This document shows positions 10,130 to 21,713 of a stretch of DNA of 64,000 nt, one piece after another. The stretch comes from Echinarachnius parma. Taxonomy: Eukaryota; Echinodermata; Echinoidea; Clypeasteroida; Echinarachniidae. Below the pieces are notes generated by a model. That model was not told the DNA's origin and ran no database searches. It was given only the letters and a program-made list of their open reading frames with translations. The stretch is taken from assembly GCA_037951105.1 (NCBI GenBank), contig JBAMJV010003033.1, positions 248,001-312,000 on the forward strand, given 5' to 3'. The first letter of the stretch is position 1. Each line of letters begins with the position of its first letter. The translations under genes were made by a program, and so were the position numbers.

Positions 10130-11030
10130 TGATTTATATATGATGTTCAAATATCATTACACCTGAGGGAAGTTTGAGAATTCTTTGAGTAATATTAATT
10201 TTGTGTAGGAGCTTTATCTTACAATTATGTCTTTCGATCAAATAAGTCTCTTGAATTGAAACACAAATATAGTATTTAAAAAAAAGAGAGAAGGGCTCAT
10301 TAGTTGATAAATTATTTTTATTTCCAAATGTATATATATGCATAATATAAGAATTTGCGAATGTTCATGGTTTGAATATTGTACATAAATGTAAAGAAAT
10401 ATACATTGCATACATATTTAATAAAGGTTTGCAACCAACTTGACAGTGTACTTCCTTGTAAAATATTGTATGTCATGTTTATCTCACAACACACAATGTA
10501 AAGGTAATCATACGTCCATATTGATAAAACCCCACTAGCTTAGTTAAATTCTAAGGATTTGTATTAATTAAGATAATAGGGCTACCTAATACCTAAGCAA
10601 CAAGAGATTGTTTCTTAGTACTAACTAGGTAAGAAATGTTTTTGAATCCAGAAACAATAGTTAGTGACAAAGACAAATGCTGTGATGTAGAAACACAGTA
10701 GGCTTGCATGGTATCAAGCTCATGCTTAGTCCTATCATTCAAACTAGACTTAAAATTGAAACTAAGTGAGTTAGGTTTTATGAATATGGACCCTGGAAGA
10801 TCAATCTCAACATAATCTGAAATATAATATCCAATTACATTTGAAAACAAAACTTACGAAATAACATTCTGCAAACATAATTTCAAAAGAAATGGTGAGT
10901 AATCTTTAAATTGTTGGGGACCCTTACAAAATCCTTACCTAATTCCACATAATCACGTAACTGTCAGTATTTTTTAGTGAACATGGTTTTCTCTGAATGT
11001 CTACAATTTTGTTTCATACCAGTAGAGCAT
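10130..11030. other. Intergenic, nothing recognised
   Basis: AT-rich sequence between CCDC61 and OPA3. The short frames have no recognisable protein features. Confidence 0.6.
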
Positions 11031-11044
11031 ACAATATTTCATGA

Positions 11045-11400
11045 TACAGTGATACCTCATTATAACAAGCACCTCGGGGCCCATTGAATTTACCTCATTA
11101 TATTAAGGTTTAAGAGATTTCTTGTTGTATAAGGGCTTGAATAATAAAATACATAAAACCTTGACATGTGAAATTACCACGCTGTATCAAGTACAGTGGG
11201 ACCCCTTTATAATGAGGTCCTTGGGACCATGAAAATTACCTTGTATCGGGGTAAAATATTTAGGAATCTTATAAAGGTCTGGGACCAGCAAAACTAGCTT
11301 TTTACATGTATTAGAGGGTTTTGTTAATGCAGAGCTCTTTATAACGAGGTTCCACTGTACCTCGTTATAACGGAGCTTGTTATAAACAGGTTCCACTTTA
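11045..11400. repeat. 'Cctcattataacgag' dispersed repeat cluster
   Basis: Several diverged, partly inverted copies of 'acagtggnacctcattataa' and 'cctcgttataacg' lie here. A related copy is at 5183-5340 inside CCDC61. Confidence 0.6.
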
Positions 11401-11634
11401 ATGATAATTGCAGCGAGCTACATGCACACAGGCTTAATGATTCAAACAACTGTTCTGGTCAAGTATTAATAATAACTATCCAGCACTCTATTTGACATCC
11501 ATTTATAAATGAAATAAATGCAGATAACATGAGAAGAAAATACCACTAAAATGCTGGTTTTCTACAAACCATTCCAATGAAAAATTAAAGTACAATTACA
11601 AGTACAGTGGACTGTGGTACCTCATAAAAAGCTC

Positions 11635-11830
11635 AGGGGCCCGTTTCATGACACAACTTAGACATTTACGGCAACATGTGTATAAAAGCGTATTTGGTAT
11701 ATCATACTTCCAAGTTCCTACCTTGTCCTTTGTTATTGGAACAATTAAATGCCATCCGTATGTCCGCAGATCAGTCAGTCACCCGACAGATAAGACGGTC
11801 TTGGCTAAGACCCTTTCATGAAACAGGCCC
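11635..11830. mobile_element. MITE with 'CCCGTTTCATGA' ends
   Basis: Left end 'ggggcccgtttcatgacaca' and right end 'ccctttcatgaaacaggccc' are inverted repeats, and an inner 'cttagac/gtcttggctaag' pair extends the arms. Non-coding. Confidence 0.65.
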
Positions 11831-12763
11831 TGATATAAAACATATACCTCATACAACACCGTAATGTAATATTCCACTGTACAACTAAAGGGAAGTTAGG
11901 TATTCAAAGCAATGATTGAATTTCTTTGAACAAAATTATTACAATTGTAAGTTGAGATGTGATCATAGTATGATGTGTGAGATTGTGTTGCGGGAAGGGG
12001 CGAGTGACCCCATTCTTCTCTTTTTTCTTTTCTTACAAACTTCCTTCATTATGAATTCAAGTTATAAATCATCCATTGATTAAAAAGATAAATCATAACA
12101 AATTGCACAACTTCAAATTGATGACATACCACCTAATTAAAACTGTACATTGTTTTCATATTCCAAGCGATATTATGAAGTTGTGGTTTGATTCCATGTC
12201 TGTATTACAATTTTACACTCACATATTTTACATGCATCCATCTACAAGACACAACATATCCATTCTTTATGAATAAATGATGTGTCCATACACATCTCTA
12301 TAAAGAATATAATAACAAAAAGAAAGAAAGGAAACCAGAACTTCCAGATATAGAAACTGTCTACATATTTCAGAAATAAGCATTAATTAATTTTCCCTCT
12401 TGCATAATTTTTCAACAACCATTCATGACAACGCAATAACGAAAAGTGAATCACAAAAATAAAAATAGATTTAGGATCTTTTGCAATTTTTTTTAAAACA
12501 AGTGATCAAATCTACTCTTTTGAACAGCTGTCTATATATCACTAATAGCAGTATTCTTGATGACCCCAAAAAGCAGTTTGCATGTAAATAACCTTTTCAT
12601 AAAGACCGTCTGTTCATAAGGACCACTTGATTTCCTTCTGTAGCCTGGTCATCGTCACTGGTCATTGTAGATATGTTGGACTGTATTCACATTAAAGCTT
12701 CACAGCATTAATCAAATAGAAGACCATATAATACTGGTAGTATTATGAGCAACTACCTCGCAA

Positions 12764-13397
12764 TTAAAGGGGCCCTGCAACCCAAATGCATGTTGACCTC
12801 TGTTCATCTGTATTAGTGTACACATTCAATATTTGTAAACGGTTTGACCCAAATATGTTTTGTATATTTTAAAACATTTTAGCATTTATTTGTCTTCATG
12901 TTGCTAAGCCCCACCTCCTAAAAAAAACCTCCAGAGCAAATTATATTGTTGACCTGCAGTGACATCATTTGTCAATCACTGGTCAGCTACCATGAGATTA
13001 ACAAAAGATGAAAGTACAAAAAGAACATCCACACAAAAGCATGCCCTGCATACCTCCATGCAATAGCTTAGACAGTGCTTTTCTTCTGACATAGCAACAG
13101 CTATTGTAATTGAAGTTGTGTGAGTTGGTATTCTATTCAACCGTGTGATGCTATTGTGATTAGGCTAATCACAATAGCATGGTAGCTGACCAGTGATTGA
13201 CAAATGAGGTCAACAATAGAATTTGCTCTGGAGGGTTTTTTAGGAGGTGGGGCTTAGCAACATGAAGACAAATAAATGATAAAATGTTTAAAAATATACA
13301 AAACATATTTGGGTCAAACCATTTACAAATATTGAATGTGTACACTAATACAGATGAACAGAGGTCAACATGCATTTGGGTTGCAGGGCCCCTTTAA
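12764..13397. mobile_element. Large inverted-repeat element next to OPA3
   Basis: Arms of about 220-230 bp (12764-12993 and 13179-13397) are inverted copies: 'ttaaaggggccctgcaaccc' at one end, its complement at the other. A second hairpin with perfect 15-bp arms (13148-13162 with 13166-13180) sits beside the right arm. The right end is 98 bp from the OPA3 stop codon, so it may form part of the OPA3 3' UTR. Confidence 0.85.
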
Positions 13398-13495
13398 AGT
13401 CAACCCATGAAATCCCACACTTTCCAACCATTGTTCATAATACTCTGTAAATACATGTAGCTTTAATATCTAAAACGATAAAATAAGACCTAACA

Positions 13496-13836
13496 TCATT
13501 TCTTTTGTCCTGATGATGAAGGAGCATACTGCACGACTAGTCTATTAAGCTCCCTCAGTTTTGCATCCTGTTGCTCTACGACTATTCCTAGGTCCTCCAC
13601 TTTGGACCGAAGTTCTCCTATCGCAACCGACTGTTCCGATTCGTGTTTCTCCTCTTTCTGCGACGATCTCCAGTATTCAAATGAGAGTGTTCCGACGGCT
13701 ACAGCAAAAAGGAAACTCTCACTGATGATCTCCGAGCCGAGCTCAACTGCTGCATCCTCGCTGAGAGGCTTGACTTCTGTTGCTTTGCCGAGTCCAAGGA
13801 TCCTCATCCGAAGGTTGACGTCCATCCAGTGATAAA
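13496..13836 (-). CDS. OPA3: OPA3 exon 2
   Basis: Minus-strand acceptor 'ttttctttgacag' at 13840-13837. The split codon T+TT gives Phe in 'PPAQFYHWMD'. Ends with TGA at 13498-13496 after 'PSSSGQKK'. Confidence 0.92.
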
Positions 13837-14744
13837 CTGTCAAAGAAAATCCACAAGGAGATCAACTTAACTGCTATAAGTTTCATTGTAAATTTCAATG
13901 ACATATACAAATGAGTTTGTGCCTAAAATGAAATTTGTGATTAAGAATTAAGATAATTAATGCTTTTTTTTTTATTACCTTTGTTTTTTCTTTTACTTCT
14001 AGAACCTTGATTCTCTTAGATGCTTTGCATTGTTGCAACATGTAGCTTAGCATACATACAATTTAACAAGCCTCTTAACCCGTTCACCTCAAGATTCTGA
14101 AATCCCCAGTCATAGACCTTGGTCCTTGTAGTACATAGCCCACCCGGTTCCCATAACATAAACAACGGGTTAATTATCCAAGGACTGAAGAAAAATAAAT
14201 TTATTTGAATTATTCACCCTCGCATCATTATACATGGATTATGAGTGAAATAACAGACCCATATTAAATGCCATTAAATTAAATTTTAAGACAAATGAAA
14301 TATAATTTATAGATTTTATTTTATGACACAATCATAATCAGTCATTTATTTAGATATGATTCTGAGCATCAGTGTTGTGCTGCTCACCTTCAGTTTTTAT
14401 TATTTTAAATAATAGATTGCCCATACGGAGTACAGTATTATCATTCATTGACATCGACACAGCTGTATGTACATCAGACGCACATACACTCGCTGATTTG
14501 GTATTTCATAATCGCCCTGCTCAAATTATGAATACTATACTCTGACTTAGCTTAATACACTACAGCACAATACAGTCCCACATACTGAAAATGCTGTCGC
14601 ATACTTACATTGTGCAGGGGGCATACATATATATTTCCTCATTAAAGGTCTGTTCTTGGCTATCTGTCGGATCGATTTGGCAATCGGTTTGCTTATTTGC
14701 TTGACTGCCAAAATACCAAGCTTAACAATCGGAAAAGCAACCAT
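13496..14744 (-). CDS. OPA3: OPA3, complete two-exon gene
   Basis: Exon 1 coding part is 14744-14609 and exon 2 is 13836-13496; joined they give 158 residues. The start is the ATG in 'MVAFPIVKLGILAVKQISKP'; the upstream in-frame extension has no other ATG. The pattern M-x-x-x-x-P-x-x-K-L, then 'KPIAKSIRQIAK', 'YICMPPAQ', 'YHWMDVNLRMRILG' and 'KPLSEDAAVELGSE' is characteristic of OPA3. OPA3 is a mitochondrial membrane protein; human mutations cause optic atrophy and 3-methylglutaconic aciduria type III. A hydrophobic segment 'FLFAVAVGTLSFEYW' and a C-terminal coiled coil are present. It is slightly shorter than the human protein. It converges with CCDC61 and diverges from the synaptotagmin gene. 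Confidence 0.93.
14075..14173. mobile_element. Short TTAA element in the OPA3 intron
   Basis: Begins 'TTAACCCGTTCACC' and ends 'CGGGTTAA', with TTAA at each end; about 100 bp. Related pieces are at 26273-26360 and 62557-62628. Confidence 0.6.
14609..14744 (-). CDS. OPA3: OPA3 exon 1 (coding part)
   Basis: Begins with ATG at 14744-14742 and ends with a split codon before the donor 'caat|gtaagt' (14608-14603). Encodes the mitochondrial targeting/conserved N-terminus through 'YICMPPAQ'. The 5' UTR start is not determined. Confidence 0.92.
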
Positions 14745-15274
14745 TTTGTTGACAAAAACACGTCCCAAACACGATGAAACTTCTAGAAAATCTGCCGGTA
14801 AAAAGTGGGCAACGGATAATGTTTACCCGAATTAGACTGGGGTGTGCAGGCGTACTTAGCTGTATACGTTAATAATAATGTCCAGAAAAAAACATTTTAC
14901 CTCTCATTGGTAATTTAAAATATATATATAATATACTTGAAGTATAAACCTCCCCATTATATAAAATCGGATACTAAATTGCATATTTGATCACTATGAA
15001 AACTTGAAAAGTCGTTTGTATATCGTAACTCATAACCATGGTCTGAATTTAGACTATATTATCGTAATACGATGAAGAATTAAAATTGAGAGAGAGAAAT
15101 ATAATGTAGAAATATATAAATCGGGGGATTATTTCCTAACTCCTCAACATAGTTCGTGAATGTTTGTCGTTTGAATGTATTTTCCCCTAAAATAATGCCT
15201 ACATTATTCGGGCTTCACAAAATATATTTATGGCAATTAAGTTAGTTACTTGTAAAACACAACAAACAAATTTA

Positions 15275-15375
15275 CAAACAGGGAACAGACAAACAAACAA
15301 ACAAACAAACAAACCGTAATAACAAACAAAAACAGGGAAACAAACAAACAAACCGTCATAACAAACAAACAAAGG
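15275..15375. repeat. (CAAA)n microsatellite with 'cagggaa' interruptions
   Basis: Repeated 'acaaacaaacaaacaaac' blocks separated by 'accgtaataac' and 'acagggaaac'. Confidence 0.95.
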
Positions 15376-15515
15376 CACACCTAAACCATGGATAGTACTA
15401 TCAATGCCTAAACATTAACTTTAAGTACTCTATATATTTTGGCAATTCCAAAATTATGATCCGAAAAATCAGCCAATGTCACCTCCCTGGTCACAAAGAC
15501 TGCGTCTGGTTCTGA

Positions 15516-15861
15516 CCCAGGGTGAAATTCCCATTGACTTATATTACCAATTGAATTCAATTGGTAATCAGAATTACCAATTGAAAATTACCAATTAAAA
15601 ATTACCCATTGAAATCAATTGGTACCAATTGAAATCAATTGGTAATCGAAGTATATGGAAAATGGAACGATTACCAATTGAAATCAATGGGTACCCATTG
15701 AAACCCATGCCAATGGGTACCAATTGAATTCAGTTTCAATGGGTACCCATTAGAATTTCAATGGGTACCCATTGGATTCAATGGGTACCCATTGGATTTA
15801 ATGGGTACCCATTGAATTCAATGGGTACCAATTAAAATTTTAACTGGAATTTCGTCCTGGG
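15516..15861. repeat. Palindrome-rich 'AATGGGTACCCATTG' array in a fold-back element
   Basis: Outer inverted ends 'CCCAGGGTGAAATTCC' and 'GGAATTTCGTCCTGGG' enclose a dense array. The 5' half is built on 'accaattgaaatcaattggt', the 3' half on 'caatgggtacccattg'. The units are self-complementary palindromes. GGTACC recurs many times. Confidence 0.85.
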
Positions 15862-16838
15862 GACGTCATGAAATTAAAGGACACGATCGAGTTGGACTAA
15901 TTGCTGACTAGATCCGACAGTGCTAAACAGTTCTAGCTATTGACTGGACTGTTTTCATCGAAAAATACATGTAGTTCTAAACATAATTATGGTCTAAATA
16001 TGGTCTGTTTTGTGAAAAGCTTATATCTGGCTGTCTTTTCGTACCCATAACCCAGGGATCAAGTAACATTGTCCAAATCCTATTCTAGCGATTCCCTCAT
16101 ACCTTGTTGTATTCGTATTAACAATATAAAAACATGGGACATATTTCGGTTTTTCGAATTTCCATTTCGTTATAAAGATATTTTTGGATTATCAGATAAC
16201 AACAATTTACATGCGGTATCAAACATTCATCACTTTTTGCACATGTCAACAAAGTTACTATATAGATCCCTATAAAGGTATATATATGCTTAGCTATATC
16301 TAGTCACAAACATGTCCAAATCCACAAAACATACTTCGAAGTTCATAGTTTCTCTCGATGCATCGTTGATTTCGTTTTACCAACTGCCAACTGGAGCATA
16401 TGGAACAGGTTTGGGATTTTCAGATTTATACGATTGAAGTGTACCGATTTTTAATTATCCACTGGAAAATTATTACTGTGTTCAATGTCAGTACAATGCC
16501 GAGTTAGCGAATATCAATGTGCATTTTCACTCATTACTCGGCCATATTACATATAGTACTACCATATACTTATCACATTGATACACATTTTATCAACCGT
16601 TCATCAGTTTTTTCCCACGTGCATGACAACAGCATTTTTAAAAACAATTTTTTCCTGATAAATCATCCTTCCCGTCTATTCCAAAGCTCCATTTGGCCCG
16701 AAAATTGGCTGCTGCGAGGCCGCATGCCATACCTTGTAGATTGTCTTGATGCGGTAATGCCCTAAATCAATACCGGTATCATCATCAACATCACCACATG
16801 CATCCCACTGGCCCTACAACAATCGCCGCCGCTGCCAC

Positions 16839-17540
16839 CCCCCCCCCCCCCCCCCCCCCCCCCACTCAGGTGGTCATCTGTACCGCATGCGCGTTCCGAT
16901 TTTTTCGGGAAAAGGGGTATATTTTAGGGGCTCAGTTCGGGGAAAAAATCCCGAAAAATCGTTGAAATAGGGGGTCTTTTAGCATTTTCCCCCGAAATAT
17001 TTTTAATTAGGGGTAATTTCCTAACTCTTCCTTCATTTAGGGGGTAATTTTGCTAGCTTCCCATCTAAAAACCTGTGATAGGGGGCGGTAATTTTGCTGG
17101 CTTCCCTTCCAAAAGCCCGTGAAAGGGGGTCAAAATCCTAACCCATTTCCATCCTTAAAGGGGGTATCTCTAAGAATCTGGAACAAGCATAATGTGTATG
17201 GTTGACCGCCTGAGTGGGGGGGGGGGGGGGGGGGGGGGGCGGGCGCTGCCACCACCGCCATCCACCGCCGCCACCACCACCGCCACCACCACCTCCTGGC
17301 AAGAGCCCCCCCCCCCCCCCCCCCCCACCAGTAGGCGTATAGACGCGTAGATCCGTTTGCAAAGCACAATGCATTGGGGGGGAGCATTGTTTGTGAACAA
17401 TGCTCTGCCCCCCCCCCCCCCCCCGCCCAAATGCATTGTGTTTTCCGAACGCGCCGACGCCGCCACGACGACGACGACCACCACCACCACCACCACCACC
17501 ACCACCACTACCACCACCACCACCACCACCACCTTACTGT
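16839..17540. repeat. Poly-C/poly-G and (CCA/CCG)n low-complexity block
   Basis: Poly-C runs near 16839-16863, 17307-17326 and 17408-17424, a ~24-base poly-G at 17216-17239, and (CCG/CCA/CAC)n at 17240-17300 and 17455-17533. The long Gly/Pro/His/Val/Thr-rich frames here are translations of simple repeats. Runs of G4+ can form quadruplexes. Confidence 0.95.
17334..17460. mobile_element. Short fold-back MITE, copy 2, expanded by poly-C
   Basis: Shares 'cacaatgcattgg', 'agcattgtttgtgaacaatg' and 'atgcattgtgttttccgaac' with the element at 6858-6964. The 'ggaggggcgag/ctcgcccctcc' stem is replaced by long G and C runs. Confidence 0.8.
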
Positions 17541-18566
17541 CACCACCACGTACCACATCAGCTTTTCCCCCCTGGCCCCCGGATCTTGTTCCCGCGCTCC
17601 CGCCTTACCCCACCCCACCCTCTCTCTTCTCGTAAACATGGTAAAGCATGCATTGTCGATTCGATGGTGTGTGGAGTTTGTGCGAAAACGGTGGTTCTGT
17701 ATTGTGCACTGTGCGGCACCGTGTGTATTGTTATTGTGCACCTCTTGTTATCTTCTTCCCCGTATAAAACTATCTATACTACTAGTATAAGAGCCTGGAA
17801 ACGGTGAATACAAGTGCAAGTGGTGATGGAAATCGGTGTGGCCAGTGACTACATGTATGGAGTTGGAAGATCATGAATATTAGACTGCATTCTCTTCATC
17901 GCACCCTGCGCCCTTTATTTTTCAGTAGCAGTGTAGTTTCCCGCAAGTTAATCAGTTTTGGTAAGTTTTATGTGCCTACAACATTTATTATAACTCTAAT
18001 TGACTCTTAATTACTTTCAGCTCTTCACTGGCTCCCCGTTTGATTTTCAAGCATATATATGCAATATGAACTGAAGTATTTGGCTGGTGGTTAGGAAATG
18101 GACAGATGGAGTTGGAATTTGATGATGAATATGCTAGTACTATAGAGTGGTGAAGTGTGATGTCATAAATGATGTCATAATTTTTTTTTTTTGAATTTTC
18201 CAATTTGGACTTCTTTTTCAAAAAGAGCATTTTAACCAATAATGTCCAAATACCGAAAAAGGAACTACAGCGTCTAGATGGCCTAATTTTCACAATTAGG
18301 CTCTCTATATGTAATTTTTCCCCAAGAAAAAGGATTTGGCAGTCTTTTCCCATGAAAATCAATCAACTTTTGGGTAATTAGTAAATATCTAATTGTCCTG
18401 GGAATGCCCCTTTTAAATCTCCGAAATTGATTATGCTGCCCTCTATTGGTGTGACGTCATCTAAAGAATTTCGCCCCATAGTCTCTGTACACGACGCCTC
18501 TCTAAATTCTCTATAGTTGACGTAATCTAACAAAAGCCGATGAAGTGTCGATCACGTTGCTGATTT

Positions 18567-18710
18567 TGGACCCTAGATCAGAAAATTAGCCTAAAATCAC
18601 TACTCTGTTTATTTTCATGGAGTTTTTTTCTGCAGACCTAGTTTACAAGTCATAAACTATGGAATAAGTGCCAAAATACGTTGTATTCTTTAGTTCCTTT
18701 AAATTGTAAA
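18567..18710. repeat. Dispersed repeat, also present inverted at ~43812-43985
   Basis: 'gaccctagatcagaaaatta', 'ttttcatggagttttttt', 'ctgcagacctagtttacaag' and 'gttgtattctttagttc' recur in reverse complement at 43812-43985. Non-coding. Confidence 0.7.
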
Positions 18711-18775
18711 TATTTAAAAACCTGTAAAAGTGAGCCATATTTATTCCACCCCTACAAGAAAGAGGTTTCTTAAAC

Positions 18776-20757
18776 TTAAAGGGGACCACCACGCAAAGAA
18801 CAGCACAGGGTTATATGTTTTGTTACCGTTGTTTGATAATTAAATAGATCTGTCCAACACTTTACAAAAGGTTGCAGTTATTCATTTAAACGATGATTCA
18901 ATCAATCACTGAAACTCATGGAACCAACAGGGCCTAAGGTTCCATAAGCACCAAATGTTTGCGAGTGTGCCAATTCTATACCCGCATATGTTTGGAGACA
19001 ATGGAAGCAGGGTAGACGCGTAGGGCCTGTCCGAGACAATGAAGAAGTCCATGAACAATTACTAGTGCTGGGATTTCAAATGATAAAATTTGTCTGGAAA
19101 CCAATTTTTCTGAACTTGTTGGTTCTTGTTTCTTGTTCTTATTTGTTGGGTGCCCCTTGAGATCTGTTTAAAAAGTACTACTAAAAAAGAAAAGAGAAAA
19201 GGAAGGGGCCTTATGCAGTGCTCAAAATTATCTTTGGCCCGCTGGCCCGGGGCCACTATATAAAAATTAGCTCAGGCCACCAAATTTTATTGATCCTAAA
19301 TTCTACTGGCCCATTCGGGCAACCAAATTTAACAGAATTTGTTTTGTTTTTCTTTGTTAGGGGCCACCAAATTTAGGTTTTGGGCCACTCAAAGTTGAAC
19401 AAACTTGTTTTTACTTGGCCTCACCCTCTAAGGCCAACTCCCAGACCAACTCATACGTTACTGACTGGAACAATCATAAAATATATTGCTAAATATTACA
19501 CTAATACCGGCAAATCTAAAATTTGAAATGTATACTTGTGTGTAGTACGTTATTCGATATTTAGGCTATTAAAGGTAACCACCTCACAAAGAACAACACA
19601 GGCTTATATGTTTTGGTAGTTGGTACCATAACTTGATATTAATTTGTCCAATAGTCCAATACTTTGCAAAGGGTTGTGTGATTAATAAACAATGGCAAAA
19701 CTTACAGAACCTAACAGGGCCTTTAGTTCCCGCAAAACTTATTCGATTACGCCAATTCTATACGCCTGTACGTTTGGAGACAATATAACACTTACTTCGT
19801 AGACAATAGACTAGTCTTCTTATGCAGACCCATGAAAATATAATTTAGTATTGGGATGAGTTTTCAAATTATACAATTCGTCTGGAAACCTATTTTTCTG
19901 AACTTGTTGATGGAATGGATATTATATATTCAAGCTATTACCTTTCCTTTATAAGAATATTACTTGTTGGTCTTGGTTCCCTTTAAACATTATAATCATA
20001 ATACTTCTCTGTTTCCAGATATATATATGATCAGATATTAAACCAAACTCTTGAAGAGCTCAAATTACAATATAAAATACTCCTAACAAATCAGTTCACC
20101 ATTGTGCAGTAGTTTGTTTTAATAGACTGCCATTAGCCTGGGCGTATTTAGCTGCACTATACTACCAGCAAATCGTACCATTTGGTAATATTGGCATCAG
20201 TATTATACTAACTAGTGCAGATTTGTACATAATACAGTATTATATGATTCATTTTTATTAGGCTCATAATAATCCAATTACCCACAGTACAATTATTTAA
20301 ACAAAATTAACTATCTCTTCAAAGGGAACCAAAAGCCACAGATTATATTCTAGATATGAAAGGTAATAGTTCTAGTTGTCCATTCCACCAACAAGTTCAG
20401 AAAAAAAAGGTTTCCAGAGTCCAGACAAATCATATTATTGGAAAATTCATCATCATACTGAATTATGTGTTCGAGGGTTGGCTGAAGAAGACTTTTTATT
20501 GTCTAGGATGTACCCGTCTTTTGTGGTTCTATTGTCTCCAAATGTATGCGTGTATAGAATTGGCACACTCACATATATGTTTGGTGCATATGGAGCCATG
20601 AGGCCATGTTGGTTCCATAAGTTTTGGTTTATTGTATTGTTTATGAATTACACAACCCTTTGCAAAGTGTTGGACAACTATTAAATATCAAACGATGGTA
20701 CCACAAAGTCCACAATGTATAAGCCTGTGTTGTTCTTTGGGGGATATTCCATTTTAA
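18776..20757. mobile_element. Three copies of a ~400-bp repeat, one inverted
   Basis: Copies at 18776-19160 and 19567-19990 are direct; 20323-20757 is inverted. Shared blocks include 'cacaaagaacaacacaggct', 'gccaattctatac', 'gtttggagacaat' and 'tctgaacttgttg'. The last two form an inverted pair spanning about 1.2 kb. No transposase is seen. Confidence 0.75.
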
Positions 20758-21557
20758 GACCCACTCACTGGCTTTTAAATTTCATGTTGCAAATGTACTT
20801 TTAGGTTTCCATGTAATTAGTTACATTTGTATTTTGTATGGTTTTACAAAATATATCAAGCACTATAAATGGATATGACTGGATTACCCGTCATAATATG
20901 ATCTATCAAACATGAATAAAGGAAGAAAGTGAAATAGTATACATATTTTTTGAAAATAGTGAAGTTCACATAATAGCCAAGAGAGAGTAATCTATCCAAA
21001 GGCAATCACAATGTATCATACTCTATAGAATAGGATATGTTTCTGGCATATGGCTTTGGTATGAATAGTTCTCATAATTCAGAGAGCCCCTGCTCACATA
21101 AATCGTAACACTTGGTTAGGTTTGCAACGCTTGCATGGCTGCCATAATGCACAAACTCATAAAATGAGCTGGGTATATTATTGGCACCGAAGCTTACTCT
21201 GATATAATACATGTACTTGGGTCGTACATTGTGGAGAGTAGAAAATAAGAGAAATGAGAATAATGCCAGGGTGCTTCAAACACCCCATAACTTGGGTCTA
21301 AAGAAGCTTAGCTTGAGTGATCAGTCATAAAAGTGAGATTCTATGTGCATTCACTGTGCCCATCAGTCTTTTTACACATATATTCAGCGGCCCATGAATA
21401 TTTGTATACTATGAATGTGGAATTTTGTTGCTTTAGGGAAATATCAGCAGACTGTGCAGTGAATATCTGTGGTGTCATGCTTCATGTATTTTGGTGTTGG
21501 AGTGTCTAACTAGTGCATTTTTGTAATAAAAAACGAGTTAATTTTCTTCTCTTACAG

Positions 21558-21713
21558 ACTAGTTGCAGATGAGGAAATATTGATTCCTTGCTAGGCCCTG
21601 CTAGTGGTTTTAGAAGTCCCTCAAAAGTCAGAGGGAAGGACTGAAACATTGATGTCTACATAATCAAGTTACCTGGATCAAAGTTGAAGTCATAATGGCA
21701 GAATTGGCTGGAC
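21558..21713 (+). CDS. SYT14/16-like exon 1 of the transmembrane isoform (coding from 21695)
   Basis: The strong acceptor 'ttcttctcttacag' before 21558 suggests an upstream non-coding exon. Coding starts at ATG 21695, gives 'MAELAG' plus one base, and ends at donor 'gac|gtaagt'. The phase-1 C joins TA at 25313 to give Leu before the transmembrane segment. Two tiny upstream ORFs (21569-21583 and 21652-21663) precede the start. Confidence 0.75.

Noticed and set aside
13602-13832. 76-codon plus-strand frame
   Set aside because: Antisense shadow of OPA3 exon 2.
17130-17807. Long frames rich in Gly, Pro, His, Thr or Val on both strands
   Set aside because: They translate poly-C/poly-G and (CCA)n simple repeats; all frames look open there and no domain is present.
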